Positions 8,532 to 18,290 of a stretch of 64,000 nucleotides of DNA are shown here, in pieces. Position numbers and translations under genes: made by a program. Source of the DNA: Nitrogeniibacter sp050293885 (GTDB lineage Bacteria; Pseudomonadota; Gammaproteobacteria; Burkholderiales; Rhodocyclaceae); the NCBI GenBank assembly GCA_050293885.1, contig JBNKNO010000004.1:57848-121847 (forward strand), read 5' to 3'. Position 1 is the first letter of the stretch, and the number at the start of each line of letters is the position of its first letter. Below the pieces are notes generated by a model that saw only the letters and a program-made list of their open reading frames with translations, was not told the origin of the DNA and did not search any database.

Positions 8532-10286
8532 TCAGTGCGAAACGTCAGGCGCATCCTGCTGTTCAAGCCGATCGAGCAGCAGCGAGAACTCCATCGGACG
8601 GCCGTAGTAGTAGCCCTGGAAGAACTCACACTTCTCGCGCTTGAGCAGTTCGACCTGCTCCAGGGTCTCGACACCTTCGGCAATGGTCGAGCGGCGCATG
8701 CTGTGCGCCAGGGCAATGATGGCGCGGACGATCGCCGCGTCTTCTTCGTCCACGCACAGGTCGCGGACAAAGGATTTGTCGATCTTGATGACGTCGAGCG
8801 GAAAACGCTTGAGGTAGGACAGCGACGAATAGCCGGTGCCGAAATCGTCCACCGAGATACGCACGCCCATGTTGCGCAAGGCGCGCAGCATGCCCGCCGT
8901 CGATTCGGCGTCCTGCATCAGAGAGGACTCGGTGATTTCGAGCATCAGCGCCTCGGGGCGCAAGGTGGTGCGTTCCAGCGCGTCGCGCACCGATTCGAGC
9001 AAGCGGGGCTGACCGAACTGCATGGCCGATACGTTGACCGAGACGTGCATGTCGGTAAAGCCCGCCTGATGCCATGAGCGACAACAGCGTGCCGATTCGT
9101 TCAGCACCCAGTCACCGATGTCGACAATCAGCCCGGTTTCGTCGGCGATGGCGATGAAGCGATCCGGCGCAACCCGTCCCAGGCGCGGGTGGTTCCAGCG
9201 CACCAGCGCCTCGGCACTGACAATGCGGCCGCTGCGCGCCTCCAGCACGGGCTGGAATTCGAGAAACAACTCCTTGCGCTCGACCGCATGACGCAGGTCG
9301 GCCTCGAGCGCGACACGCTCGGCGGAGGCCGCGTTCATGGTGCGATCGTAAAAACGGAAATGGTTGCCGCCATTGCGCTTGACCTGCGCACTGGCGGTCT
9401 CGGCATTCATCAGCAGGTCGTACACTTCGGTACCGTCGGTGGGCACCAGCGATATGCCGATGCTCGGCGTGAGGAACAGCTCGATGCCGTCCTTCATGAA
9501 CGGCGCGTCGAAGACTTTCCCGATCCAGCGGGCAAAGACTTCGGCGCTGGCGCGCTCACCGATGCCCGGCACGAAGACGCCGAACTCGTCGCCCCCCAGC
9601 CGCGCAAGAAACACGTCCGATTGCAGCACCTCCGACAATCTCGCACTCACCTGCCGGATGACTTCGTTGCCGGCCTCGTACCCGAAGCTGGCATTGACCC
9701 GCAGGAAGCGGTCGATGTCGATCACGAACAGCGCACCGCGTACGGTGCGGCCGCGTTGCAACGCATCGGTCAGCCAGTCGGCCACCTTGGCGCAGAACAG
9801 GTTCTGGTTGGGCAGGGTACTGAGTTTGTCGAAATAGGCCAGTTGCTGGATGCGGTCGTCGGCCTGACGCACCGCCCGGCGCGCTTCGGCACCGCGCAGC
9901 TCGCGCTCGATGACGGGCACCATGCGCTCGTACTGTCCCTTGGGAATGAAGTCGTGCACGCCGTCGTACATGGCAGACACGGCCAGCTGATCGCTGATGT
10001 GCCCGGAGTGCAGGATGAAGGGGATGTCGCGCCCGCTGCGCTTGAGCACTTCGAGGGCGGCAAGGGCATCGAAGCCCGGCATGTTGTGGTCGGAGATCAC
10101 CAGATCCCACGACTCGGTCGCCAGCGCGGCCGCCATGTCGATTTCGCTGTCGACCCGCCGATAGTCGAGCGTCACGCCCCGCTGCGCCAACTCTGCCTGA
10201 AGCAGGAAAGCGTCATCTTCCGAATCGTCCACCACCAGTGCATGGATGGGCGCGTCAGGTCGGGGAGGGGCAGCGCTCAAAGTCAT
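8532..10286 (-). CDS. REC-GGDEF-EAL c-di-GMP response regulator
   Basis: 584 aa from ATG 10286 (a TTG at 10307 is an alternative). The receiver domain (about 15-135) has VVDDSEDD, DLVISDHNMPG and an FIPKG motif. The diguanylate cyclase domain (about 160-320) keeps an intact LARLGGDEFGVF but lacks an RxxD inhibition site. The EAL phosphodiesterase domain (330-575) has AEALVRW, DDFGTGYSS and IAEGVET, all apparently active. The protein should make and/or break c-di-GMP on phosphorylation, fitting a motility-to-biofilm role beside flhDC. The cognate kinase is not in view. Confidence 0.92.
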   Translation of the reverse strand: MTLSAAPPRPDAPIHALVVDDSEDDAFLLQAELAQRGVTLDYRRVDSEIDMAAALATESWDLVISDHNMPGFDALAALEVLKRSGRDIPFILHSGHISDQLAVSAMYDGVHDFIPKGQYERMVPVIERELRGAEARRAVRQADDRIQQLAYFDKLSTLPNQNLFCAKVADWLTDALQRGRTVRGALFVIDIDRFLRVNASFGYEAGNEVIRQVSARLSEVLQSDVFLARLGGDEFGVFVPGIGERASAEVFARWIGKVFDAPFMKDGIELFLTPSIGISLVPTDGTEVYDLLMNAETASAQVKRNGGNHFRFYDRTMNAASAERVALEADLRHAVERKELFLEFQPVLEARSGRIVSAEALVRWNHPRLGRVAPDRFIAIADETGLIVDIGDWVLNESARCCRSWHQAGFTDMHVSVNVSAMQFGQPRLLESVRDALERTTLRPEALMLEITESSLMQDAESTAGMLRALRNMGVRISVDDFGTGYSSLSYLKRFPLDVIKIDKSFVRDLCVDEEDAAIVRAIIALAHSMRRSTIAEGVETLEQVELLKREKCEFFQGYYYGRPMEFSLLLDRLEQQDAPDVSH

Positions 10287-10316
10287 GAATGCAACTCGTT
10301 GAAGCAAGCGGTCTAA

Positions 10317-12365
10317 CTACTTGGCATTAGCGGCATGAACCGGTGGAACTTGAGCCAGCGAGCCACCGTCCGTCGGCGCCTCCGAGCCGTCGAAACGCAC
10401 CTCGCCCGCCTTGGCATGCTGCACCGTCGCCACCTGGTTTCTGCCCTGGGCCTTGGCCACGTAAGCCCCCTGGTCAGCACGTTTGACCATGGCATCGGCG
10501 TCGGTCATGGCGGGCTCCCGCTGCGCCACCCCGACACTGATCGTCACCCCGAGCCTGAGCTCATTGACGAGCACCTGCACACCCTGAACGGCTTGACGCA
10601 AACGCTCGCCGCAGCTCATTGCCGCATTCAGATCGGTGTCCGGGCACAGCACCAGAAACTCATCCCCGCCGGTCCGCGCAATCACGTCCTGCGAGCGCAG
10701 GCCAAGTTTGACGGCGTTCGACACCTGTCTCAGCACCGCGTCGCCGGCATCGTGGCCGTGAGTGTCGTTGATCTGCTTGAATTCATCGACGTCGATCACC
10801 ATGCACGACAACGGCCGGCGCGAACGGGTGGCCGACGCCCACTCCTGGGCAATGCGATCGATCACGTAGCGACGATTGCGGAAACCCGTCAGCGGGTCGG
10901 TGAGCGCCACTTCCTGAAGACGACGATTGCTCACCGCCAGCTCGGCAGCAAAACGCCGGATTTCTTCCCGATCGTGCTCCACCTCTTGCTGCAGGCGAAT
11001 GACCCGATGCCCGGCGCGCAATCGCGCCGCCAGCACACGGCTGCGAATCGGCTTGGTGACGTAGTCGTCCACGCCGTTTTCGAACGCCTCGATCAAGCGC
11101 TCGTCGTCTTCCTCGGTGGTGAGCAGCAAAATGTAGATTGACCGGCCGATACGTGTCAGACGCAAGGCGCGTGTCAGCTCGACGCCCCCCATCTCGGGCA
11201 TGTGCGCATCGACGAGCATCATTTGCGGCTGCACTTCGAGCACCAGCTCCATCCCCTGGCGGCCGTCGTCGGATTCGAACACCGTATGTCCGGCCCGTTC
11301 GAGTACGCCGCGCAAGGTGTCGCGGACCGCGGCATCGCGCTCGATCACCACCACGCGCATCGGCACCGCACGTGAAGGCACGCAAGACGTCGCATCCTTG
11401 GGTTTTTCCGACGCGGCACGCACCGGCGACGCGAGCGCGCCGGGCACTGGCGCCTTGCCCGCGCGAACCAGCGGCGGAACATCCTGGGTCGCAACCTGCA
11501 GCAATCGGCCCCACTCCTTCCACTCGGTCACCACCGAATCCATCAGTTCGTCGATGGCCCCGGCGTCAAGGTTCATGCACCTGCCCAGCTCGTCGAGCGC
11601 ATCGATCAGCGCAGGTCTCGCGGCCGAATCCGCCAGGCACACACGCGCCAGCCCCCGCGCCAGGCAAAGCGCACGCATCACCTGCAGTTCACGGCTGTCT
11701 TCCGCGAACGGCGCACCCGCGGGTGATTCGAAGTGGAACGCCGGTTCCTGGAACAGTCTCGGGATCCCCCAATCCGCCAGCATTGACGCCGTCAGTTCCC
11801 GGTGTGTCATGGCAAACGACTCATACTCCAGCGCGATCAAACCATCGGCGTCGCTCGCGCGCGAGCACACCAGCACTTCGCTGTAGTCCCTCGGAAACAG
11901 TGTCGCCAACGCCAACTCGCCAATGCGTGCGAGCAAGCCGGCGCAGAACATCTCGTCGGGTGGGGCGCACTGCAGCCGAGGCGCCAATTGCTGACAGGCA
12001 ATCGCCATCACCAACGCGCCAGACCAGTAGCGGTCGTAGTCGAAGTGCTCGCAGCCACCGCCCCGATAGCTCGACAGCAGCGAAAACCCCAAGGCCATGT
12101 TCCGCACCGCCGGCAGCCCGATGAGCATCAATGCTTCCTGAACCGATGCCACCGGACGCACGGGCGACATGGCGGCGCTGTTGGCGGCCTTGACCAGGCG
12201 GCCGACAAAGGCAGGATCGGTCTTGATCACGCGTGCCAACTCGGCCAGCGAGAGGTTTTCCTTGCGTGTCAGGCGAATGATCGCCAGCGCCGCCCCCTTT
12301 GGGGAGGGCAGGTCGCCAGATGCCTTGAGCTGCTCGAACTGACTGATATCGATGGGGGGCAACAT
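10317..12365 (-). CDS. HDOD-REC-GGDEF signalling protein
   Basis: 682 aa from ATG 12365 (MLPPIDISQFEQL). Starts at 12428 (ATG) and 12449 (TTG) are possible, and none has a clear ribosome site. An HDOD domain (about 10-215, SLAELARVIKTDPAFVGRLVKAANS) is followed by a receiver domain (about 325-445, LVDAHMPEMGG, DDYVTKP) and a GGDEF domain (about 490-650, ARTGGDEFLVLCP). An RSQD inhibition site lies five residues before GGDEF. It is likely a phospho-controlled diguanylate cyclase. It is 31 bp upstream of the REC-GGDEF-EAL gene, so the two are probably cotranscribed. Confidence 0.88.
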   Translation of the reverse strand: MLPPIDISQFEQLKASGDLPSPKGAALAIIRLTRKENLSLAELARVIKTDPAFVGRLVKAANSAAMSPVRPVASVQEALMLIGLPAVRNMALGFSLLSSYRGGGCEHFDYDRYWSGALVMAIACQQLAPRLQCAPPDEMFCAGLLARIGELALATLFPRDYSEVLVCSRASDADGLIALEYESFAMTHRELTASMLADWGIPRLFQEPAFHFESPAGAPFAEDSRELQVMRALCLARGLARVCLADSAARPALIDALDELGRCMNLDAGAIDELMDSVVTEWKEWGRLLQVATQDVPPLVRAGKAPVPGALASPVRAASEKPKDATSCVPSRAVPMRVVVIERDAAVRDTLRGVLERAGHTVFESDDGRQGMELVLEVQPQMMLVDAHMPEMGGVELTRALRLTRIGRSIYILLLTTEEDDERLIEAFENGVDDYVTKPIRSRVLAARLRAGHRVIRLQQEVEHDREEIRRFAAELAVSNRRLQEVALTDPLTGFRNRRYVIDRIAQEWASATRSRRPLSCMVIDVDEFKQINDTHGHDAGDAVLRQVSNAVKLGLRSQDVIARTGGDEFLVLCPDTDLNAAMSCGERLRQAVQGVQVLVNELRLGVTISVGVAQREPAMTDADAMVKRADQGAYVAKAQGRNQVATVQHAKAGEVRFDGSEAPTDGGSLAQVPPVHAANAK

Positions 12366-12564
12366 ATGCGAGAGTCGTGCCGGTGAGTCCTGCCGCGCCT
12401 CCCATGCCGGAAGGCAATGAGGATGCATAACGGGCGCAAGTGCCCGCAACTTGAGGCCAAGCAGGCTGTCATCCCCTCATGCCATTGCACTGTCTCGACA
12501 CGTCTCGCGAATATCGACTATCGACAAAAAACGCCTGCTAGAATGCCCACAGCCGGAGACGTTC

Positions 12565-13110
12565 ATGAATTTCTGTTCAGCGTGTGGAGCATCGGTCAGC
12601 ATTCGTATCCCGGATGGGGATACCCTGCCGCGCCATGTCTGCGACAGTTGCGGTGAAATCCACTACATCAACCCCAAGATGGTGGTCGGCGCCATCGCCG
12701 AATGGAACGACCAAATCCTCCTGTGCCGACGCGCCATCGAACCCCGGCACGGTCTATGGACGCTGCCCGCCGGTTTCATGGAGAACAAGGAAACCACCGC
12801 CCAGGCGGCCGCACGCGAAACGCTCGAAGAAGCCTGCGCGCACATTGAAGTCGGCGAGCCCTTCGCCATGGTCAGCATCGCGCACATCAGCCAGGTACAC
12901 CTGTTCTTTCGCGCCAGATTGCTTGAGCCAAGTTATGCCCCGGGCGATGAATCGCTGGAAGTCGGGCTTTTCAGCGAAGCCGACATCCCGTGGGACACCC
13001 TCGCATTCCGCTCCGTCGCCCTCGCACTCGAACACTATTTCGCCGACCGCCGTCGCCAGGCGTTCGGCTTTCACGCAGACGACCTCGAATACGCCCCGGC
13101 ACACATGTGA
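12565..13110 (+). CDS. NUDIX hydrolase with N-terminal zinc ribbon
   Basis: 181 aa. The start MNFCSACGAS begins a zinc ribbon (CSAC near 4 and CDSC near 26). The NUDIX box is complete: GFMENKETTAQAAARETLEE fits Gx5Ex7REUxEE. The layout resembles NADH pyrophosphatase-like proteins that hydrolyse nucleoside diphosphate compounds, but the exact substrate is unknown. It is divergent from the HDOD-GGDEF gene. Confidence 0.88.
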   Translation: MNFCSACGASVSIRIPDGDTLPRHVCDSCGEIHYINPKMVVGAIAEWNDQILLCRRAIEPRHGLWTLPAGFMENKETTAQAAARETLEEACAHIEVGEPFAMVSIAHISQVHLFFRARLLEPSYAPGDESLEVGLFSEADIPWDTLAFRSVALALEHYFADRRRQAFGFHADDLEYAPAHM

Positions 13111-13194
13111 ATCAAGGAACCAGATCAAGCATTCAGGTCTCTAATTGGTAATCGTCGACATCGTCGGCCACGATAGCGAGAGGAAGCGCACATC

Positions 13195-13818
13195 ATGCAA
13201 GCGGCAGGAGTTTCGAAGGCGAGCCCCCTCCCCCCCATGCGCCGACGGCCGTGGATTCTCACGCTCGACGTCAATGGCCGGCCGCATCGCTGGGTCAGTT
13301 GGCAGGCCGCTTGCACCTACCATGCGCGCAACATGGTGGCCTGGTCGACCGGCGAACAGGCATTCCACATCTTCGGCGGCACCTGCCGCGTTACCGGCGA
13401 ACGCTCATCCATCAGCAGCCAGAGCATCATCGCCATCAAGGGCCGGGCACTTCGCCCGGCCAGTTTTCGGCAAACGCCGCCACTGAGCAATCGCGAGTTG
13501 TTCCGGCGGGATCGCCAAACCTGTGCCTACTGCGGCACCACCCTGTCTGGCGCGCTGCTTACCCGGGACCACATCGAGCCGGTTTCGCGCGGCGGCAAGG
13601 ACGTGTGGATGAACGTGGTCACCGCCTGCCGCCACTGCAACCAGAAGAAAGACAACCGACGCCCCGAACAGGCCGGCATGGCGCTGCTTTACGCACCGTA
13701 TGTGCCGAACAAGGCCGAGTTCCTGATCCTGTCGAACCGCAACATCCTTGCCGACCAGATGGACTTCCTGCTGCAGCATCTGCCGCGGCAGAGCCGGGCC
13801 CGACAACTGAACGGCTGA
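13195..13818 (+). CDS. HNH endonuclease family protein
   Basis: 207 aa. The first ~95 residues are a basic region (RRRPWILTLDVNGRPHRWVSW). The HNH fold occupies about 105-155, with CAYCG and CRHCN zinc knuckles around RDHIEPVSRGGKDVWMNVV. Such stand-alone HNH proteins are common in Betaproteobacteria and their role is unclear. No methylase or recombinase adjoins it, so I do not call a restriction system. AGAGGAAG precedes the ATG. Confidence 0.85.
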   Translation: MQAAGVSKASPLPPMRRRPWILTLDVNGRPHRWVSWQAACTYHARNMVAWSTGEQAFHIFGGTCRVTGERSSISSQSIIAIKGRALRPASFRQTPPLSNRELFRRDRQTCAYCGTTLSGALLTRDHIEPVSRGGKDVWMNVVTACRHCNQKKDNRRPEQAGMALLYAPYVPNKAEFLILSNRNILADQMDFLLQHLPRQSRARQLNG

Positions 13819-13843
13819 ACACCTGCCGCGCCCCCGAGCGAAT

Positions 13844-15736
13844 TCACGGCTGCTTGGGCGCCTCCGCCCCGCTCGCCTGCCCGGCCGGCACCGCCGACGC
13901 AACACCTTCTGCCTTTGCCTGTGCCGACTTGGGTTGGCGCTTCGGCACCTCTTCCGGATCGGGATCGATCAACGCCAGCACCACCCACCCAGCCTTGGGC
14001 ACGAAGTTGTTCTCGTCGGTGAATATTTCGACGCGCCCTTTCGGGTCGATGGCAAACAAGGGCGTGGCGCGCTCGCCGTAGTTTTCGCAGAACTGCTCGA
14101 AACCGAAGCTCTCCGACAGACTCGTCTGACGAATCTCGGCGCCACGCACGACGCGGCGAGACAATTCCACAAAGTTGGCCCGCTCGCCGAACCCCCAGTG
14201 GCCGCCGCCCGAGACACTCTTGCGCCCTTTCTCCATCGGGCTGACGCGCAGGGCGAACGTCCGTTTGGGCCCGAAATAGGCCTTGAAGCGCGTGCATGCC
14301 AATTCGTTCAGATGCTCGTCTGCCGTGAGCGCCAGCACACGGCCCAGGCCAGAGGTGTCCAGATAGATTTCGGCGTGCTCCGACAGCGGATTGCCGTAGT
14401 AGGTCTTGAGCCCCGCCATGCGCGCGCGGCTGACGTTGTCCCACAAGGTGTCGGTCAGGCGCACCGACACGTCCTGCTGCGCCAGCGCCTGGGCAATGGC
14501 GCGCGCCAGCGGATTGGCGCCGATGATGAGGAAGCCGCCGGAACCCGGCTGGGCGACCTTGAGCATGCGCGCCAGCGGCCCGGCCGTCAGGCTCTGCAAT
14601 ACCACCGTGCCGATGATGACCACAAAGGTCAGCGGCACCAGCATTGCCGCATCTTCGAATCCTTGCTGGTCGAGCTTGATGGAAAACAGCGCCACCACCG
14701 CCGCCGCCACGATGCCGCGCGGGGCGATCCAGCCGAGCAAGGCGCGCTCGCGCCAACTCAGACTCGAGCCGCGCGTGGCGAAATACACCTTCACCGGCCG
14801 GGCAATGAACTGCATGACCAGGAATATCTGCACCGCCACCCAGCCGAGCTGTTCGAGCATCGCCAGATCGAGCCGCGCGGCGAGCAAAATGAAGAGTGCC
14901 GTAATGAGCAACAGACTGAGGCTCTCCTTGAAGGCAAGAATCTCCTCGATCGGCACCCCTTTGCGATTGGCCAGATAGATCCCCATCACCGTCACCGCCA
15001 ACAGACCAGACTCCATCTCCAGCGCGTTCGACAACGCAAACGCGCCCATCACGCCAGCCAGCGTGGCGACGTTGAACAGATAGTGCGGCAGCCAGTCGCG
15101 TCGCAGCGACTCACCGAGGAAATAGCCGACGCCGACCCCCACCAGCAGCCCCGAGCCGATCAGCGTGAAGAAGGTCATGAAGGTTTCGACCCACGCCCCG
15201 CCCGCGCTGCTGGAGACCAGGAATTCGTACACCAGCACCGCGAGCAAGGCGCCGATGGGATCGATGATGATGCCTTCCCAACGCAAAATGCTGGCTACTT
15301 TCGCGGTGGGCCGAACGGTGCGCAACATCGGCTGGATCACGGTGGGCCCGGTGACCACCATGATGGCGCCGAACAGCGTCGACACGCCCCAAGAGAAGTC
15401 AGCGAGCCAGCGTGTCGTCAGCGTGGTGATCAACCAGGTGATCAGCATGCCGGTGGTCACGAACCGCCGCACCACCCGCTCGAGCCCGGCAATCTCGGCA
15501 AACTTGAGCGACAGGCTGCCCTCGAAGAGGATCACCGAAACCGCCAGCGACACGAAGGGAAACAGCAGATCGCCGAGCAGCGCATCCGGGTCCAGCCAGC
15601 CCGACACCGGGCCGACCATAATGCCGCCAAGCAGCAGGAAGAGAATGGCCGGCAGGCGCATCCGCCAGGCCAGCCACTGGCAAGCGCCGCCCAGCACGGC
15701 AATCCCTGCCAACAATACGATGGTGTGTTCGCTCAC
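13844..15736 (-). CDS. CPA1-type Na+/K+:H+ antiporter with RCK-like domain
   Basis: About 630 aa. A GTG at 15736 has AAGGGA seven bases upstream and is preferred over the GTG at 15763. About 12-13 membrane helices fill residues 5-395, with the exchanger core (GPTVIQPMLRTVRPTAKVAS, WEGIIIDPIGALLAVLVYEF). A TrkA-N/RCK-like domain (about 400-520, GSGGFLIIGANPLARAIAQ) follows, then a Lys/Pro-rich tail. It exchanges cations for protons at the inner membrane. The ion preference cannot be judged. Confidence 0.85.
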   Translation of the reverse strand: MSEHTIVLLAGIAVLGGACQWLAWRMRLPAILFLLLGGIMVGPVSGWLDPDALLGDLLFPFVSLAVSVILFEGSLSLKFAEIAGLERVVRRFVTTGMLITWLITTLTTRWLADFSWGVSTLFGAIMVVTGPTVIQPMLRTVRPTAKVASILRWEGIIIDPIGALLAVLVYEFLVSSSAGGAWVETFMTFFTLIGSGLLVGVGVGYFLGESLRRDWLPHYLFNVATLAGVMGAFALSNALEMESGLLAVTVMGIYLANRKGVPIEEILAFKESLSLLLITALFILLAARLDLAMLEQLGWVAVQIFLVMQFIARPVKVYFATRGSSLSWRERALLGWIAPRGIVAAAVVALFSIKLDQQGFEDAAMLVPLTFVVIIGTVVLQSLTAGPLARMLKVAQPGSGGFLIIGANPLARAIAQALAQQDVSVRLTDTLWDNVSRARMAGLKTYYGNPLSEHAEIYLDTSGLGRVLALTADEHLNELACTRFKAYFGPKRTFALRVSPMEKGRKSVSGGGHWGFGERANFVELSRRVVRGAEIRQTSLSESFGFEQFCENYGERATPLFAIDPKGRVEIFTDENNFVPKAGWVVLALIDPDPEEVPKRQPKSAQAKAEGVASAVPAGQASGAEAPKQP

Positions 15737-15793
15737 GAAGAAATCCCTTGTCCGGGCACGCACGGTGCCCGCATACCATAACCGGAAATGCGC

Positions 15794-16396
15794 TCAGCGA
15801 CGTTGACGGCGCCTGCGCTGGTCACGTTCGCCGGTCACGGATCGCCAGCCCGTCGGCAGCGCCCCGTCAGCCCACTGACCCGGCGCCAGCGCCCCCAGCG
15901 ACCACTGACCGATCGCCGTGCGCACCAGGCGCAAGGTCGGATGGCCCACCCGCGCCGTCATGCGCCGCACCTGCCGATTCTTGCCCTCGGCAATCACCAG
16001 TTCGATCCAGGCCGTGGGGATGGTCTTGCGCTCGCGAATGGGCGGAGTGCGCGGCCACAGCCACGTTGGCTCGTCGACCAAACGCGCCTGCGCCGGTCGG
16101 GTGGAAAAATCGCCCAGATCGACACCTTCGCGCAAGGTTTGCAAGGCCGCCGCGTCGGGGATGCCTTCGACCTGCGCGAGATAGGTCTTCGGCGCCTTGT
16201 GCTTCGGGTCGGCGATCCGGGCCTGCAAACGGCCATCGTCGGTGAGCAGCAGCAGGCCTTCGCTGTCCGCATCGAGCCGTCCCGCCGGATACACGCCGGG
16301 CACATCGATGAAATCCTTCAAGGTCTCGCGCCCGCCCTCGGGCGAGAACTGGCACAAGACATTGAAGGGTTTGTTGAAAAGCAGAAGGCGGGACAT
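15794..16396 (-). CDS. rluE: 23S rRNA pseudouridine synthase RluE-like
   Basis: 200 aa. It has the RsuA/RluE-group catalytic stretch AGRLDADSEGLLLLTDDG with the essential Asp, plus GKNRQVRRMTARVGHPTLRL. The N-terminal S4 domain of RsuA is missing, and the protein opens directly with LLLFNKPFNVLCQF, as in RluE, which modifies U2457 of 23S rRNA. The last 15 residues are Arg-rich. Confidence 0.85.
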   Translation of the reverse strand: MSRLLLFNKPFNVLCQFSPEGGRETLKDFIDVPGVYPAGRLDADSEGLLLLTDDGRLQARIADPKHKAPKTYLAQVEGIPDAAALQTLREGVDLGDFSTRPAQARLVDEPTWLWPRTPPIRERKTIPTAWIELVIAEGKNRQVRRMTARVGHPTLRLVRTAIGQWSLGALAPGQWADGALPTGWRSVTGERDQRRRRQRR

Positions 16397-16450
16397 GAGA
16401 TGAGCGCCGCCCGGGGTCAGTGGCCCCTGAACGCCGCCGACCTGAATCGG

Positions 16451-17629
16451 TCAGGCAGCGTAGCAGCGCAAACGCTGTGCGAATTCCTGCAACTGCGCGA
16501 TACCACTGCGCTCGGCCCGCTCAACCCAGTCGTGCAATTGCGCCAACAACTGATCGCGCGAGGCGGTGGAACGTGCCCACAGCGCGTTGAGCTCGGTGCG
16601 CATGGTTTCCAGCAAGGCCAGTCGCTCGCTTTGCGCCAATGCCGCTTTGCGCTGGGCCGCAGCCTCCTCGCCCAGATCGTCCGACTGGATCAGGCGCCGC
16701 AACTCACCCGCCTTGAGCGTGAAGGTGCCGGCATGCTTGCTGCGCAGCTTCTCGATTTCTTCCTGGTAAGTAGTGCGTAGGGTACGCATATAGCGCGTCA
16801 TCACATCGTAGCGATGGGTGATGATGGCCTGCAGCATGTCGCTGTCGAGCTCGGTACGCGCCGAGCCGAATTTGGGCGTCGGGATGACTTTCCTGGGCTT
16901 GGCGAGCCCGAACAACTGCAGGATGCGAATGTACATCCAGCCGATATCGAACTCGTACCACTTGGCCGACAACTTGGCCGAGGTCGCAAACGCGTGATGG
17001 TTGTTGTGCAGCTCCTCGCCACCGATGAGGATGCCCCACGGCACCAGGTTGGTGGAGGCATCGGCACAGTTGAAGTTGCGGTAACCCCAGAAGTGCCCCA
17101 GGCCATTGATGACGCCCGCCGCGAAGATCGGAATCCACATCATCTGCACGGCCCAGATCGTCAGACCGAGGGCGCCGAACAGGATCACGTTGATGATGAG
17201 CATGAGGCTGATGCCGACCGTGTTGCGCTCATACACATTGCGTTCGAGCCAATCCGCCGGGGTGCCATGGCCATAGCGATCGAGCGTTTCCTGCACCTTG
17301 GCTTCGGTACGATACAACTCGGCGCCTTCGAGCAGCACCTTGCGCAGGCCGCGCGTCTGCGGGCTGTGCGGATCTTCGACCGTCTCGCACTTGGCGTGGT
17401 GCTTGCGGTGAATGGCCGCCCATTCCTTGGTCACCATGCCCGTGGTCAGCCACAGCCAGAAACGGAAGAAGTGACTCGGGATGGGGTGCAAATCCAGCGC
17501 GCGATGCGCCTGATGGCGGTGCAGGAAAATCGTGACGGCGGCGATGGTGACGTGGGTCATGCCCAGTGTCACCAGGACATAGCCCCACCAGGGCAGATCG
17601 ATCAGACCAGACAGCATGCGCGAGTGCAT
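16451..17629 (-). CDS. Delta-9 type fatty acid desaturase
   Basis: 392 aa (ATG 17617 is an alternative). Three histidine boxes of membrane diiron desaturases are present: HRHQAHR near 37, HRKHH near 74 and HNNHH near 210. Hydrophobic segments lie at about 12-35, 55-70 and 135-180. It introduces cis double bonds in acyl chains of membrane lipids or acyl-CoA. The extra C-terminal ~110 residues are a charged helical region (RTLRTTYQEEIEKLRSKHAG) that may be a coiled coil. Nearby genes give no pathway context. Confidence 0.9.
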   Translation of the reverse strand: MHSRMLSGLIDLPWWGYVLVTLGMTHVTIAAVTIFLHRHQAHRALDLHPIPSHFFRFWLWLTTGMVTKEWAAIHRKHHAKCETVEDPHSPQTRGLRKVLLEGAELYRTEAKVQETLDRYGHGTPADWLERNVYERNTVGISLMLIINVILFGALGLTIWAVQMMWIPIFAAGVINGLGHFWGYRNFNCADASTNLVPWGILIGGEELHNNHHAFATSAKLSAKWYEFDIGWMYIRILQLFGLAKPRKVIPTPKFGSARTELDSDMLQAIITHRYDVMTRYMRTLRTTYQEEIEKLRSKHAGTFTLKAGELRRLIQSDDLGEEAAAQRKAALAQSERLALLETMRTELNALWARSTASRDQLLAQLHDWVERAERSGIAQLQEFAQRLRCYAA

Positions 17630-17729
17630 TCCTTAGGAAAAAGTAACTGGATTATACGTGAGGCAGGGGTCACCCCAGAATCTGCAACGCACCATGCCCA
17701 CGCCATGCCCGGCCGGCATGGCCGCGGTG

Positions 17730-18290
17730 CTAGTCGACGAGCTGTTGCGGCAGCGCCCTGATGCGGGTGGCCGCGGCGAAATGGCGTTGCCAGTTGGCGA
17801 GATAAGCGTCGACGAGCGGTCGGTTGGCGTACAGGATCAACACGTTTTCCGCGTTCTTGGTGCCGGCCGACCAACTGTAGTTGTACGAGCCGGTGATCAC
17901 CACGTTGTCCCGCAGTGCGGCATCGATCAGCATGATCTTGTTGTGCGCGGCGCGGTAATCGGTTTCGAGCGCTACCGGCACTTTGGCGGCCAGAAGGATC
18001 GGCAGCGCGTTCTTGCCACGCTGGTTCAGTCGCGCGTCGGCCAACACCTGCACCGTCACGCCGCGCCCCTGGGCCGCGACCAACGCACGCGCGATCGACT
18101 TGCGGGTGAAGGCGTACATCTGCACATGAATGCTCTTGCGCGCCTGGGCGATCAGCGCAAGCAATCGGCTTTCGACCGGATCGTGCGGCGAAAACAGCAC
18201 CTCGATCTGCCCCTGTGCCGGCATCGGCCCCACCCCGCCAAAGGCCGGCGCGGCCATCCACAGCAACGCCAGCACAACGACGCGCATCAT
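17730..18290 (-). CDS. Exported phospholipase D-like (Nuc-type) nuclease
   Basis: 186 aa. A signal peptide (MMRVVVLALLWMAAPAFGG) is followed by one PLD half-domain with HNKIMLID, matching HxKxxxxD, and a downstream GSYNYSWSAGTKNAENV. A single HKD copy with a leader is the pattern of Nuc/endonuclease proteins that act as dimers on DNA in the periplasm. Its ATG overlaps the rsmB stop (ATGA), so translation is coupled. Confidence 0.85.
   Translation of the reverse strand: MMRVVVLALLWMAAPAFGGVGPMPAQGQIEVLFSPHDPVESRLLALIAQARKSIHVQMYAFTRKSIARALVAAQGRGVTVQVLADARLNQRGKNALPILLAAKVPVALETDYRAAHNKIMLIDAALRDNVVITGSYNYSWSAGTKNAENVLILYANRPLVDAYLANWQRHFAAATRIRALPQQLVD

Noticed and set aside
13195..13818. 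HNH protein as part of a restriction or mobile system
   Set aside because: No methylase, recombinase or phage gene nearby; stand-alone HNH proteins of this size are common.
13934..15781. 615-codon plus-strand frame opposite the antiporter
   Set aside because: Shadow of the membrane protein gene; extremely rich in Gln, His and Arg with no domain.
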